A stretch of DNA of 64,000 nt. It comes from Paenibacillus humicola (GTDB lineage: Bacteria > Bacillota > Bacilli > Paenibacillales > Paenibacillaceae). The notes under the pieces are model-generated. The model saw only the letters and a program-made list of their open reading frames with translations, had not been told where the DNA came from and did no database searches. The position numbers were made by a program, and so were the translations under genes. The DNA lies in contig NZ_JAQGPL010000001.1 in the NCBI RefSeq assembly GCF_028826105.1, positions 4,180,501-4,244,500 of the forward strand. Reading direction: 5' to 3'. Shown here one piece after another: positions 47,833 through 56,425 of this stretch (within the stretch, counting starts at the first letter, position 1; every line of letters starts with the position of its first letter).

Positions 47833-49281
47833 TTGCAGCAGGAGGAGATCAAGGCGCTGGAGAGAGCCATCGACGAAATCACGGAAATCGCGCAGGGCTT
47901 CGGGCTCGATTTTTACCCGATGCGGTACGAGATTTGTCCGGCGGACATCATCTATACGTTCGGCGCCTACGGCATGCCGACTCGGTTCAGCCATTGGAGC
48001 TTCGGCAAAACATTCAATAAAATGAAAATGCAGTACGATTTCGGCTTGAGCAAAATTTACGAGCTCGTCATTAACTCCAATCCGTGCTACGCGTTTCTGC
48101 TCGACGGCAATTCGCTCATTCAGAACAAGCTGATCGTGGCCCACGTGCTCGCCCACTGCGATTTTTTCAAAAACAACGCCCGCTTCAGCGCATCGAACCG
48201 GAATATGGTGGAAAGCATGGCGGCGACGGCCGAGCGGATCAGCCAATACGAGATCGAATACGGCACGCAGGAGGTCGAGCAGTTTATCGATGCCGTCCTT
48301 TCCATTCAGGAGCACGTCGATCCGACGATCATCAAGCCCTACAGGCTTGACAAATCGCGGTATATCGAGATGCAGAGCAAGGAAAAGGAGAAGGAGAAGC
48401 GTTCCCCGCGCCCGCCCGCGCAGTCCGGCTACGAGGATTTGTGGTCGCTTGACGACCTGGAGAAAGAAGAAGGCGACGGCAAGACGGAGGACCGCAAAAA
48501 GTTTCCGCCCCATCCGGAGAAGGACCTGATCTGGTTCATCGAGGAATATGCGCCGTACTTGCAGGACTGGCAGCGCGACATTATGTCCATGCTGCGGGAC
48601 GAAATGCTGTATTTCTGGCCGCAGATCGAGACGAAAATTATGAACGAGGGCTGGGCTTCGTATTGGCATCAGCGGATTATCCGCGAACTGGACCTCACGA
48701 GCGAGGAAACGATCGAATTCGCCAAGCTCAATTCCTCGGTCGTGCAGCCGTCGCGCCACAGCCTGAACCCTTATTATCTCGGGCTAAAAATTTTCGAGGA
48801 TATCGAGCAGCGTTGGGATAAGCCGACGAAGGAGGAGCAGGAACGGTTCGGCCGCAAGCCCGGCCAGGGCCGAGACAAAATATTCGAGGTGCGAGAGCTG
48901 GACTCGGACATTTCCTTTTTGCGCAATTACTTGACGAAGAAGCTGGTCGACGATCTCGACCTGTACATTTTCGAGAAAAAAGGCGCCGAATGGAAAATTA
49001 CCGACAAGGCGTGGGAGGCGATCCGCGAACAGCTTGTATATTCGCGCGTGAACGGCGGCTTCCCGAGCATCGTCGTCTCGGACGGCGATTTCAACCGCAT
49101 CGGCGAGCTGTATCTCGTGCACCAATACGAAGGCGTGGAGCTCGATCTGAAATACGTGGAACGAACGCTTCCTCATGTCGTGCAGCTGTGGGGAAAAAAC
49201 GTCCACCTGGAAACGTTCGTCGAAGACAAACGAATCGTATTCAGCTGCGACGGCAAAAAAACGAGCCGGAAATTCATTTGA
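47833..49281 (+). CDS. spoVR: Stage V sporulation protein SpoVR
   Basis: A TTG start at 47833 (SD GGGGGAG) gives 482 residues. The family pattern is clear: [20 protein letters not shown], the conserved [36 protein letters not shown] and [18 protein letters not shown]. SpoVR takes part in spore cortex formation in B. subtilis and is SigE dependent. In E. coli the homologue YcgB belongs to the same functional set as YeaG and YeaH. Here prkA is 0.7 kb downstream on the other strand and yhbH 8 kb upstream. Confidence 0.97.
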   Translation: MQQEEIKALERAIDEITEIAQGFGLDFYPMRYEICPADIIYTFGAYGMPTRFSHWSFGKTFNKMKMQYDFGLSKIYELVINSNPCYAFLLDGNSLIQNKLIVAHVLAHCDFFKNNARFSASNRNMVESMAATAERISQYEIEYGTQEVEQFIDAVLSIQEHVDPTIIKPYRLDKSRYIEMQSKEKEKEKRSPRPPAQSGYEDLWSLDDLEKEEGDGKTEDRKKFPPHPEKDLIWFIEEYAPYLQDWQRDIMSMLRDEMLYFWPQIETKIMNEGWASYWHQRIIRELDLTSEETIEFAKLNSSVVQPSRHSLNPYYLGLKIFEDIEQRWDKPTKEEQERFGRKPGQGRDKIFEVRELDSDISFLRNYLTKKLVDDLDLYIFEKKGAEWKITDKAWEAIREQLVYSRVNGGFPSIVVSDGDFNRIGELYLVHQYEGVELDLKYVERTLPHVVQLWGKNVHLETFVEDKRIVFSCDGKKTSRKFI

Positions 49282-49339
49282 CGTCCGGCGGGATATCGGA
49301 TCGCGAGAACAGGGGGCTCTCCCCGGAACGAAGAGGTGA

Positions 49340-49666
49340 ATGACAATCAAGAAGACGTTTGTTGTTTCTCTTGCTTCCGTGTTCATATTTTTGGTCGCCA
49401 TTGTATTCCGATCCAGCCACTGGAAAACGATCCGATCCGTTTCGGGACAGCACACGGACGATTTGCGGGAAACGCTCGCGTTTCTTGAATCGCGCGGCAT
49501 CCGGTGCCGGCTGCTGGCGGAAGAAGCAGGCGACGATTCAGCAGGCGATTTCCTGAAGCCGTTCGGCCTGGAGCTGCAGGTGCATGAAGAGGACCTTCAG
49601 GATGCGGCTCGCGCGCTCAGCCGGTACGAGCACAGCCGTTTCACGGGCAGCGGCATCGCGCCGTAG
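49340..49666 (+). CDS. Small membrane-anchored protein, unknown (108 aa)
   Basis: ATG 49340 (SD AGAGGTG) gives 108 residues. A membrane segment (TFVVSLASVFIFLVAIVF) lies at residues 6-23. The rest is a small soluble domain with a helix (DDLRETLAFLESRGIRCRLL) and a strand-helix (FGLELQVHEEDLQDAARALS); this layout is reminiscent of DUF2007-type domains, but similarity is weak. It lies 58 bp after spoVR and could be cotranscribed; a strong terminator follows. Confidence 0.75.
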   Translation: MTIKKTFVVSLASVFIFLVAIVFRSSHWKTIRSVSGQHTDDLRETLAFLESRGIRCRLLAEEAGDDSAGDFLKPFGLELQVHEEDLQDAARALSRYEHSRFTGSGIAP

Positions 49667-49705
49667 CTCCGGCATGGCTGTCGTGCGCGGCAGCGCTCGA
49701 ATGAC

Positions 49706-49748
49706 AAAGACCGGCACAGCCCCGTTAACGGCGGTTGTGCCGGTCTTT
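49706..49748 (+). terminator. Terminator after the spoVR unit
   Basis: AAAGACCGGCACAGCC with GGTTGTGCCGGTCTTT around a short loop, followed by CATTATG. Strong stem; works for plus-strand transcription. Confidence 0.85.
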
Positions 49749-49970
49749 CATTATGCTCGGCCGTTGCTCAACGGCCGATCTCCATGCCCCTGCCTCCCCA
49801 ATGATGCTTCCGTGACGGGTGCCGTGCTAGTGTTAAACTGTTCATCAGCGTCGCGACAGGCAAGCCCGGGAAGGTGGGCGCCCGATCGAACAGACCGGCA
49901 ATACGGGGCGTGTCGCAGCCTCGCTGCCGAGCGTCTCGAATTTGGCAAACAGCGCAAACAAGCGGCAAAA
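49749..49970. other. Intergenic stretch between two terminators
   Basis: I see no gene here: the open frames on both strands lack ribosome-binding sites and have no recognisable domains. Confidence 0.5.
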
Positions 49971-50008
49971 GGGACAGCGGCGCCGATCCCCATCGGCGCC
50001 GCTGTCCC
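49971..50008 (-). terminator. Terminator of prkA
   Basis: GGGACAGCGGCGCCGAT / ATCGGCGCCGCTGTCCC with a CCCC-type loop, followed on the minus strand by TTTTGCC. It lies 25 bp beyond the prkA stop. Confidence 0.85.
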
Positions 50009-50032
50009 CGTTATATTTTTCGGCAGCGTTCT

Positions 50033-51928
50033 TTATCGATTCAGCAAGCTGCCCACATACCGCAGCAGCTCGTTAGAGCAGACCGGGCAGTAGCCGTGGC
50101 CGTCCATCAGCGTCTTCGTCACCTCGTTGATCCGTTTCAACTGCCGCTCATCCGGCGTCTTGGTCGACGTCGTAATTTTCACGATATCCTTCAAATCGGC
50201 GAACAGCTTCTTCTCGATCGCTTCGCGCAGCCGTTCGTGGCTGGAGTAATCGAATTTGCGCCCTTTGCGCGAGTAGGAGGAAATCCGGATCAGAATCTCT
50301 TCGCGGAACGCTTTTTTCGCATTCTCGGAGACGCCGATCTGCTCCTCGATCGACCGCATCAGCCTTTCGTCCGGGTCCATCTCCTCGCCGGTCAGCGGAT
50401 CCTTGATTTTCGCCCAGTTGCAATAAGCCTCGATATTATCGAGGTAGTTTTCAAACAGGGTCCGGGCCGATTCCTCGAACGAGTAGACAAACGCCTTCTG
50501 CACTTCTTTTTTGGCCAGGCTGTCGTATTCCTTGCGGGCGATCGAAATAAAGTTCAAATACCGCTCCCGTTCGTCCTTCGTAATCGACGGATGCTGATCG
50601 AGGCCGTCCTTCAGCGCCCGCAGCACGTCAAGCGCATTGATGCACTGCAGATCCTGCTTAATCAGCGCGCTCGAAATCCGGTTGATGACATAACGGGGGT
50701 CGATGCCCGACATGCCCTCCTCCAAATATTCGCTCTGCATCTCCTTCAGGTCGGCTTCCTTGTAGCCTTCCACCTCTTCGCCGTCGTACATACGCATTTT
50801 CTTAACGAGATCCATGCCCTGCTTCTTCGTTTCCTTCAGGCGGGTCAGGATGGAGAAAATGGCCGCGGCCCGCAGCGCGTGCGGCGCGATATGAATATGC
50901 TTCATGTCGCTCTGGCCGACCAGCTTGTTGTAAATTTTCTCTTCGTCCGTCACTCTCAGGTTATACGGAATCGGCATGACGATCATCCGCGACTGCAGCG
51001 CCTCGTTTTTCTTGTTGGAAATAAACGCTTTATATTCCGATTCGTTCGTATGCGCGATAATCATCTCGTCGGCCGAGATGAGCGCAAAGCGGCCCGCTTT
51101 GAAATTGCCCTCCTGCGTCAGCGACAGCAGGTTCCACAGAAACTTCTCGTCGCACTTCAGCATCTCCTGGAATTCCATCAGCCCGCGGTTTGCTTTATTC
51201 AGCTCGCCGTCGAACCGGTAAGCCCTCGGATCCGACTCGGAGCCGAATTCCGTGATGGTAGAAAAATCGATGCTGCCGGTCAAATCGGCGATATCCTGCG
51301 ATTTCGGATCCGACGGGCTGAACGTTCCGATCCCGACGCGGTTTTCCTCGGAGATTAGCACGCGCTCGACCATGACGTTTTCGATTTCGCCGCCGTATTC
51401 CGTTTTCACCCGCATTTGGCAGGAGGGGCACAGGCTGCCCTCGATGCGCACGCCGAGCTCGCGCTCCGCATCCGCCCTCAGCTCCTGCGGTATCAGATGC
51501 AGCGGTTCCTCGTGCATCGGACATCCTTTAATCGCGAAAACGGCGCCGCGTTCCGACCGCGAGAACTGTTCCAGCCCCCTTTTCAGCATCGTGACAATGG
51601 TCGACTTGCCGCCGCTGACCGGCCCCATCAGGAGCAGAATCCGCTTACGCACGTCAAGCCTGCGGGCCGCCGAATGAAAATACTCCTCCACCAGCTTCTC
51701 GACCGCCCGGTCGAGCCCGAAAATTTCCTGCTCGAAAAACTTATATTTCTTTTGTCCGTGTTCCTCGACTACCCCATACGACTCGATCATTTCATAGACA
51801 CGCGCATGCGCCGTCATGGCCGGGGCTGGATCTTTCCTCAGCATATCAATATATTCCTTGAACGTCCCTGTCCATGCCAGCTTCTCGCTTTCCGCCTTGT
51901 ACGCCGATATCCGCTTCAAAATATCCAT
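50033..51928 (-). CDS. prkA: PrkA family serine protein kinase
   Basis: ATG 51928 (SD AGGAGG) gives 631 residues beginning MDILKRISAYKAESEKLAWT. The N-terminal AAA+-like domain has the Walker A GPVSGGKST and conserved MKGCPMHEEPLHLIP-type segment (here AIKGCPMHEEPLHLI), and DLTGSIDFSTITEFGSESDP. The C-terminal kinase-like region ends with CPVCSNELL, a Cys pair typical of the family. PrkA acts in sporulation in B. subtilis and in stress in E. coli (YeaG). It is functionally grouped with YhbH and SpoVR. Confidence 0.97.
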   Translation of the reverse strand: MDILKRISAYKAESEKLAWTGTFKEYIDMLRKDPAPAMTAHARVYEMIESYGVVEEHGQKKYKFFEQEIFGLDRAVEKLVEEYFHSAARRLDVRKRILLLMGPVSGGKSTIVTMLKRGLEQFSRSERGAVFAIKGCPMHEEPLHLIPQELRADAERELGVRIEGSLCPSCQMRVKTEYGGEIENVMVERVLISEENRVGIGTFSPSDPKSQDIADLTGSIDFSTITEFGSESDPRAYRFDGELNKANRGLMEFQEMLKCDEKFLWNLLSLTQEGNFKAGRFALISADEMIIAHTNESEYKAFISNKKNEALQSRMIVMPIPYNLRVTDEEKIYNKLVGQSDMKHIHIAPHALRAAAIFSILTRLKETKKQGMDLVKKMRMYDGEEVEGYKEADLKEMQSEYLEEGMSGIDPRYVINRISSALIKQDLQCINALDVLRALKDGLDQHPSITKDERERYLNFISIARKEYDSLAKKEVQKAFVYSFEESARTLFENYLDNIEAYCNWAKIKDPLTGEEMDPDERLMRSIEEQIGVSENAKKAFREEILIRISSYSRKGRKFDYSSHERLREAIEKKLFADLKDIVKITTSTKTPDERQLKRINEVTKTLMDGHGYCPVCSNELLRYVGSLLNR

Positions 51929-52178
51929 GCCGTACCTCCTCTCGTCCCTTCCGACGATGCCTGATTGCATTCTTTGCCGAGGGCCCTTATCTATCCATTT
52001 CCACTCTAAATGGACTTTGAATTTATGAAGTAATACATACCTATGCGCGAACCTAAGGGAAATTGCTCTAAATTATATTTGAGATTTCTCCAAAATCCCC
52101 CATACTTCTTCGTTCCAGCCGGAATCCGCCCGCGGAGCAATATGGTATAATCTCGGAAGAAAGGGGCGCTGCCGGGAG

Positions 52179-52916
52179 ATGGCCGTCAAGTACGAAACCG
52201 AATTGTACCAACCGATCAAATCGTATTACGAAGCGCGCGGATACGAAGTCAAGGGCGAAGTCATGCACTGCGACTTGGTCGCCGTTCATCCGGTAAGCGG
52301 CGAGACCGTCCTCGTCGAAATGAAGCGGACGTTCAATCTCGCCCTGCTGCTGCAGGGGATCGACCGGCTGCGGCTCAGCAGCCGGGTGATGCTGGCTGTC
52401 GAGCGCAACCGCAAAAAAACCGGCGCCGTGGGCCAGCGGTTCGGCGATCTGGCCGAGCTGTGCCGGATGCTCGGGCTCGGGCTGATGACCGTCACCTTCT
52501 TCAAGACGAAGGCGCCGCAGATCGAGCTGCTTTGCCAGCCGGGCGACCTGCCGGTACGCGGGCGGCGCAGGCTTCGCGGCGAGCGGCTGCTCGACGAATT
52601 TAACGAGCGCTCCGGGGATTACAATTTGGGCGGCAGCACGGGCCGCAAGCTGGTTACCGCCTACCGCGAAAAGGCACTGCGCGTGGCGTGGGCGCTCGGC
52701 GAATACGGCGAGCTGTCTCCGCGCCAGGCTGCGGAGCTGGCGGACGTTCCGCGCGCCGCGCATATCCTGCAGAAGGATTACTACGGCTGGTTCGAGCGGG
52801 CGCGCCGCGGCGTCTACCGGCTGCGCCCCGGGGGCGCAGCCGCCGTAGCCGAATTCGCGGACGTCATCGCCGGATGGCACCGGCAGACGACTGACGGTTC
52901 GTCAGCCGAAGGATAG
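52179..52916 (+). CDS. DUF2161 family protein, predicted PD-(D/E)XK nuclease fold
   Basis: The 245-residue product begins MAVKYETELYQPIKSYYEAR. It has the DUF2161 pattern: GEVMHCDLVAVHPVSGETVL followed by VEMKRTFNLALLLQGIDRL, which fits the D...ExK active-site arrangement of the PD-(D/E)XK fold (Asp in HCDLVAV, Glu-Met-Lys). The middle third is Arg-rich; the C-terminal part looks like a winged helix (PRQAAELADVPRAAHILQKD). Target unknown. A TATAAT at 52146-52151 may be its -10 element; SD GGGAG. Confidence 0.85.
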   Translation: MAVKYETELYQPIKSYYEARGYEVKGEVMHCDLVAVHPVSGETVLVEMKRTFNLALLLQGIDRLRLSSRVMLAVERNRKKTGAVGQRFGDLAELCRMLGLGLMTVTFFKTKAPQIELLCQPGDLPVRGRRRLRGERLLDEFNERSGDYNLGGSTGRKLVTAYREKALRVAWALGEYGELSPRQAAELADVPRAAHILQKDYYGWFERARRGVYRLRPGGAAAVAEFADVIAGWHRQTTDGSSAEG

Positions 52917-53061
52917 CTGCAGCGTGGACGTTAAAACGAATCCGGACGGGTATATAAAGTCGAACGGGGAAGGTGCCGGGATACGGCACGCGTTTCCGGC
53001 CGCGGCGGATGCCGGGCAGGAGCCTTGCCGCATCGTTTGAATGTGTGCATCCTCGTAATCG

Positions 53062-53099
53062 AAAAAAACGGCTTCCGTGCGGTTGCACGGGAGCCGTTT
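53062..53099. terminator. Bidirectional terminator
   Basis: AAACGGCTTCCGTGC GGTT GCACGGGAGCCGTTT, between the convergent DUF2161 and Gfo/Idh/MocA genes, with A- and T-rich flanks. Confidence 0.88.
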
Positions 53100-53174
53100 G
53101 TTCGTTTGGGACCGATTTTGAACCTTGCGGTTCATGTAACGTTAAAATGCGCGGAACCGGGCGCAGCGCGGCGG

Positions 53175-54251
53175 CTACAGCTCCCAGTTCAGCTTCACTT
53201 CGTGGCCCGTCCGCGACGATTCGTAGATCGCATCGAGCACGAGGTTGTTCGCGAGGCCGCTCATCGCGTCGCTGATCGGCTTTTTGCCTTCCCGGATGCA
53301 CTGCAGGAAATGGCGGCTCAGACGCACGCGCTCGCCTTCATCGTTATCCGGACGGCGAATGTCCGTCTCGGCCGGGCGGTCAAATTTCTCCGTGAGCAGC
53401 TTGCCGACGCTGCCGCGGTAAGCGGCGCCGCCCTCGGTGCCCATCAAGTGGATGAACGGCGTATTATCCGTATCCATATGAACGGCCCAGCTGACCTCCA
53501 GCGTCAGCGTGCTGCCATCTTCCATTTTAATCAGCGCGGAAGCCAAGTCCTCCACATCGTAAGTACCGTTCCAATCCGGGGTGCCCCAGCTGCCGATCCC
53601 TCTGCGCTTCGGGCCGAACTCCGCGTAGGTCGAGCCGAACACCGATACCGGCTTCGGGCTGCCCATCAAATAAAGCGCCAGGTCCAGCATATGCACGCCG
53701 ATATCGATCAGCGGACCGCCGCCCGACTGATTCATTTGCGTAAACCAGGTGCCCCAGCCGGGAATGCCCTTCCGGCGGAACCAGCCCGTCTTGGCCGAAT
53801 AGATCCGCCCGAGCTCGCCGCGGTCGACCTGCTGCTTGATCTGCATCGGCACCGATTCCCAGCGCATCTGATGACCGACCATCAGCACGTTGCCGGACTT
53901 CTGCGCCGCTCTGACGATCTGTCTTGCCGCTTCCGCATTGATGCCCATCGGCTTCTCGACCAGCACATGCTTGCCGGCTTCCAGCGCCTGCACGGCGAGC
54001 TCGGCATGATAACGGTTCGGCACGCCGATAATGACGGCATCGAGTTCCGGATTCCGGATCAGCTCTTCGTTCGAGCGGGCGACGACCGGAATGTTATAGT
54101 CGCGGGCGCGCGTTTCCGCACGAGATAAAATTTCGTCCGTAATCGCGACGATTTCGCATTCGTCCGCAAGCTTGGAAAACTGCGAGAGATGTACGCCGCC
54201 AATGTTGCCGGCACCGATCAGGCCGATTTTGATTTTACTGGCATTTTCCAT
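53175..54251 (-). CDS. Gfo/Idh/MocA-family NAD(P)-dependent oxidoreductase
   Basis: The 358-residue product has the Rossmann nucleotide loop IGLIGAGNIGGVHLSQF at the N-terminus, the family's LEAGKHVLVEKPMG (Lys of EKP is catalytic) near residue 95, and a C-terminal substrate domain with WFTQMNQSGGGPLIDIGVHM (Asp and His of the active site). Such enzymes oxidise sugars or inositol-type polyols. No sugar operon is adjacent, so the substrate is unknown. Its promoter is unusually strong and overlaps an imperfect CG-centred sequence (see 54398-54426). Confidence 0.93.
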   Translation of the reverse strand: MENASKIKIGLIGAGNIGGVHLSQFSKLADECEIVAITDEILSRAETRARDYNIPVVARSNEELIRNPELDAVIIGVPNRYHAELAVQALEAGKHVLVEKPMGINAEAARQIVRAAQKSGNVLMVGHQMRWESVPMQIKQQVDRGELGRIYSAKTGWFRRKGIPGWGTWFTQMNQSGGGPLIDIGVHMLDLALYLMGSPKPVSVFGSTYAEFGPKRRGIGSWGTPDWNGTYDVEDLASALIKMEDGSTLTLEVSWAVHMDTDNTPFIHLMGTEGGAAYRGSVGKLLTEKFDRPAETDIRRPDNDEGERVRLSRHFLQCIREGKKPISDAMSGLANNLVLDAIYESSRTGHEVKLNWEL

Positions 54252-54397
54252 CGTTTCGTCTCCTCCGTCTTCATATCAAATATCGGGTGCGCATCTTTTG
54301 CCTGCAGCCGCCGATCGATACCATCATGCTGCCGGTCGGCGATCGGACAAGCCGGGGGCATGCTGACACGTTTGTATGAACGCGCGTTTACGTTTCC

Positions 54398-54426
54398 ATC
54401 ATATAGACAATTGCAAACGCTGTCAA
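54398..54426 (-). promoter_or_regulatory. Consensus sigma-A promoter of the Gfo/Idh/MocA gene
   Basis: On the minus strand TTGACA (54426-54421), a 17-bp spacer, and TATGAT (54403-54398). GAAACGTAAACGCGCGTT follows just downstream of the -10, and resembles a LacI-type operator. Confidence 0.8.
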
Positions 54427-54471
54427 TCATTTCTTCATCGTCACATTTTGACGAAATTTTTCGCCCGTCGG

Positions 54472-54657
54472 CCGGAGACGGGACCCTCGTACCGCGTCTC
54501 TGGCCCTGCGGGTAGGCTGCTGCTAGTGGCGAGCCGGAAACGGAACCGCCGTACCGCGTCCCTGGCCCTGCGAGCAGGCTGCTGCTACCGGCGAGGCCGG
54601 AGACGGAACCGCCGTACCGCGTCCCTGGCCCTGCGGGCAGGCTGCTGCTAGCGGCGG
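54472..54657. repeat. Three tandem repeats of about 63 bp
   Basis: Units start at 54472, 54534 and 54597. Each begins CCGGAGACGG or CCGGAAACGG and contains TACCGCGTCCCTGGCCCTGC and AGGCTGCTGCTA. Copies 2 and 3 are nearly identical and 63 bp apart; copy 1 has more changes. The last copy overlaps the end of the aminotransferase-like gene and gives its stop codon (54648-54650). The 63-bp period keeps reading frame (21 codons), but no initiation site supports a gene in the repeats. Confidence 0.9.
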
Positions 54658-55844
54658 GCTGTAAATTCCTCCAGCGCCTCGGCGATGCGGGCGATGCCGA
54701 CCGCCATACGCTCGCCGCTCGTCTGCGCGAAGCTCAGCCGGGCCGTCGAGCGGTTCGGACGATCCACATAAAACGCGGCGCCCGGAATAAAAGCCGCGCC
54801 TTTCAGGAGCGCGCACCGCAGCAGCGCTTCAGCATCAAGCGCCTCCGGCAGCTCCAGCCACAGGAAAAGGCCTCCCCGCGGCTCCGTCCACGATACGTCA
54901 CCCGGCATGCAGCTGCGCAGCTGCGCCTGCATGTCCCGCATTCGCCGGCCGTATTCCTCTCCAATGCGCCGGATGTGCGCCTCCAGCGGAAACGATCGCA
55001 GCAGCTGCTCAAGCAGGCGCTGCTCGAACCCGCCGGTATCGGGAGCGGCAGCCCGTCTCGCCCGCTCCATCATCCGAACCGTCCCGGAACCGGAAGCCGC
55101 CCATGCCGTCTGCAGCGAAGGAGCGATTACGCTCGAGTACGTACCGATATAGATGACCGGGCCGTCTTCCGGATTGCCCTGAAGCGCAAAAAGCGAACGC
55201 TCTCCCGCTTCCGGGCCGAATTTGATCGCGCCGTACGGATCGTCCTCCAGAATGGAAACGCCGAATCGGCCGCACAGCTCCAGCAGCTGCAGCCGCCGCT
55301 TCTCGCTCCATGTCCTCCCGGTCGGATCGCCGAAGGTCGGCATCACATAGATGAGCTTCGTTTTTTTCTCGCGGATGAGCCGCCCCGCTTCCTCAAGGTC
55401 CATGCCGTCCTCGCCGCTGTCGACGGAAAGGATTTGCAGGCCGTTTAGCCTGAACAGCTGCAGAGCCATCCGGTTGGCCGGCCGTTCGACCAGCACGGTA
55501 TCGCCCGGCTCCGCCAATACCCGTACAGCGAAATCGATCGCCTGCAGCGAGCTAGAAGTCACGATCGTCTGTTCCGGCTGTGCCGTCATCCCTGCAGCCG
55601 CCATTCGTTCGCACAGCCGTTCGCGCAGCGGCGCCAGTCCTCCCGCCGGCCCGGAAAGCAGTGCCCGCCCGCCCATGCCGAGCACGCTTTGCGCCGCTTC
55701 CCCAAGCGCATCGACAGGGATCAGCTCGTCTGCCGGGAGTCCTTCTTCGAACGAAACGACATCGAGTCCCGGTGTTTCCCGCTGCTGCAAGCGCTCGTTT
55801 TCCGGTATCATCCGCCGCAATTGTTCCGAATATCGGATTTTCAT
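54648..55844 (-). CDS. Aminotransferase-fold (class I/II, MocR-like) protein lacking the PLP lysine
   Basis: ATG 55844 (SD GGAGACGG) gives 398 residues that align in layout with class I/II aminotransferases: LPADELIP, LLSGPAGGLAPLRERLCERM, IVTSSSLQAIDFAVRVL, VMPTFGDPTGRTWSEKRR, ILEDDPYG and the C-terminal ARLSFAQ arginine. The PLP-binding lysine motif (normally G-T/S-F-S-K) reads GTYSSVIAP, with Ser at 238 (codon AGC at 55131-55133). The Asn of the usual NPTG is Asp, and the Arg that should follow the lysine motif is Gln. The protein is therefore unlikely to be a normal transaminase. It has no N-terminal helix-turn-helix. Confidence 0.85.
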   Translation of the reverse strand: MKIRYSEQLRRMIPENERLQQRETPGLDVVSFEEGLPADELIPVDALGEAAQSVLGMGGRALLSGPAGGLAPLRERLCERMAAAGMTAQPEQTIVTSSSLQAIDFAVRVLAEPGDTVLVERPANRMALQLFRLNGLQILSVDSGEDGMDLEEAGRLIREKKTKLIYVMPTFGDPTGRTWSEKRRLQLLELCGRFGVSILEDDPYGAIKFGPEAGERSLFALQGNPEDGPVIYIGTYSSVIAPSLQTAWAASGSGTVRMMERARRAAAPDTGGFEQRLLEQLLRSFPLEAHIRRIGEEYGRRMRDMQAQLRSCMPGDVSWTEPRGGLFLWLELPEALDAEALLRCALLKGAAFIPGAAFYVDRPNRSTARLSFAQTSGERMAVGIARIAEALEEFTARR

Positions 55845-55875
55845 TTCACCGTCTCCTCTCCTCGTCATTCAAACT

Positions 55876-55987
55876 GCGTGTACGAACCCTTGCGGCTTCG
55901 TACACGCGCCAATTTGCACGCAGTTCCCTGCCGGATTTTGCTAAGCATGCGGTCCTGCGTACACTTGCCCCTGCAGTAGTGTACGCA
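55876..55987. promoter_or_regulatory. Two related palindromes upstream of the aminotransferase-like gene
   Basis: GCGTGTACGAA at 55876-55886 is inverted at 55897-55907, and TGCGTACACT at 55956-55965 is inverted at 55978-55987. Both arms contain the core GTGTACG/CGTACAC. They lie 32-63 and 112-143 bp before the start codon. I infer operator sites or hairpins; the rest of 55845-56155 holds the promoter of the next small gene and nothing else I recognise. Confidence 0.6.
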
Positions 55988-56155
55988 TCGATAGGCGGAG
56001 AAGCCACCGGAAATTCCCTTTCTCCTCGCCAAGCCGCCTCGTTCCGTTCGAAAACGCCGCTCATTCGCGCGAACGTAACAACTTGTTCACATCTTTACGC
56101 ATTTTCTTTTTGAGCCCGGTTGGGTATAATAATGAAAGTACTGGAGGTGCGCAGG

Positions 56156-56254
56156 ATGTCGATAAAATTACTCATCCTCGTGGTCATCACGGTTTTGTTT
56201 TTGACCGCCATTCTGACGGCGTCATACAATGACGACAAAACCAAAGGCATCTAA
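56156..56254 (+). CDS. Small membrane peptide, 32 aa
   Basis: An ATG at 56156 with SD TGGAGG encodes 32 residues: MSIKLLILVVITVLFLTAIL followed by TASYNDDKTKGI. It is one membrane-spanning helix with a short hydrophilic tail. A TATAAT box (56125-56130) and a terminator hairpin (56269-56312) frame it, giving a compact, complete transcription unit. No family is recognised. Too short for standard gene calls but well supported by signals. Confidence 0.65.
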   Translation: MSIKLLILVVITVLFLTAILTASYNDDKTKGI

Positions 56255-56268
56255 AATAAACGCCGAAG

Positions 56269-56312
56269 AGCTTCCGCCGTTTAGCGCATGCAATCCGGCC
56301 GGAAGCTTTTTG
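56269..56312 (+). terminator. Terminator of the small peptide gene
   Basis: AGCTTCCG (56269-56276) pairs with CGGAAGCT (56300-56307), followed by TTTTTGG. A moderate stem with a 23-nt loop. Confidence 0.7.
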
Positions 56313-56325
56313 GTTTGCTGCACGA

Positions 56326-56381
56326 CGAAACTTAAAACGAGCTTTGCATCCCGAAGGCTGCAAAGCTCGTTTTAAGTTTCG
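56326..56381. terminator. Perfect 23-bp inverted repeat, likely terminator of the AbrB-type gene
   Basis: The left arm 56326-56348 (begins CGAAACTTAAAACGAGC) and right arm 56359-56381 are perfectly complementary around a 10-nt loop. It lies 45 bp beyond the stop of the AbrB-type gene and its arms hold AAAA/TTTT runs, so it can end transcription in either direction. The stem is unusually long for a terminator. Confidence 0.7.
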
Positions 56382-56425
56382 TATGCGTTCCCTATGTTTA
56401 AAAGGAAGTATCGAGTGCGAGTGAA

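Noticed and set aside
54376..54651. Plus-strand frame with repeated RTASLALRAGCC
   Set aside because: It is a translation of the 63-bp DNA repeat, without ribosome-binding site.
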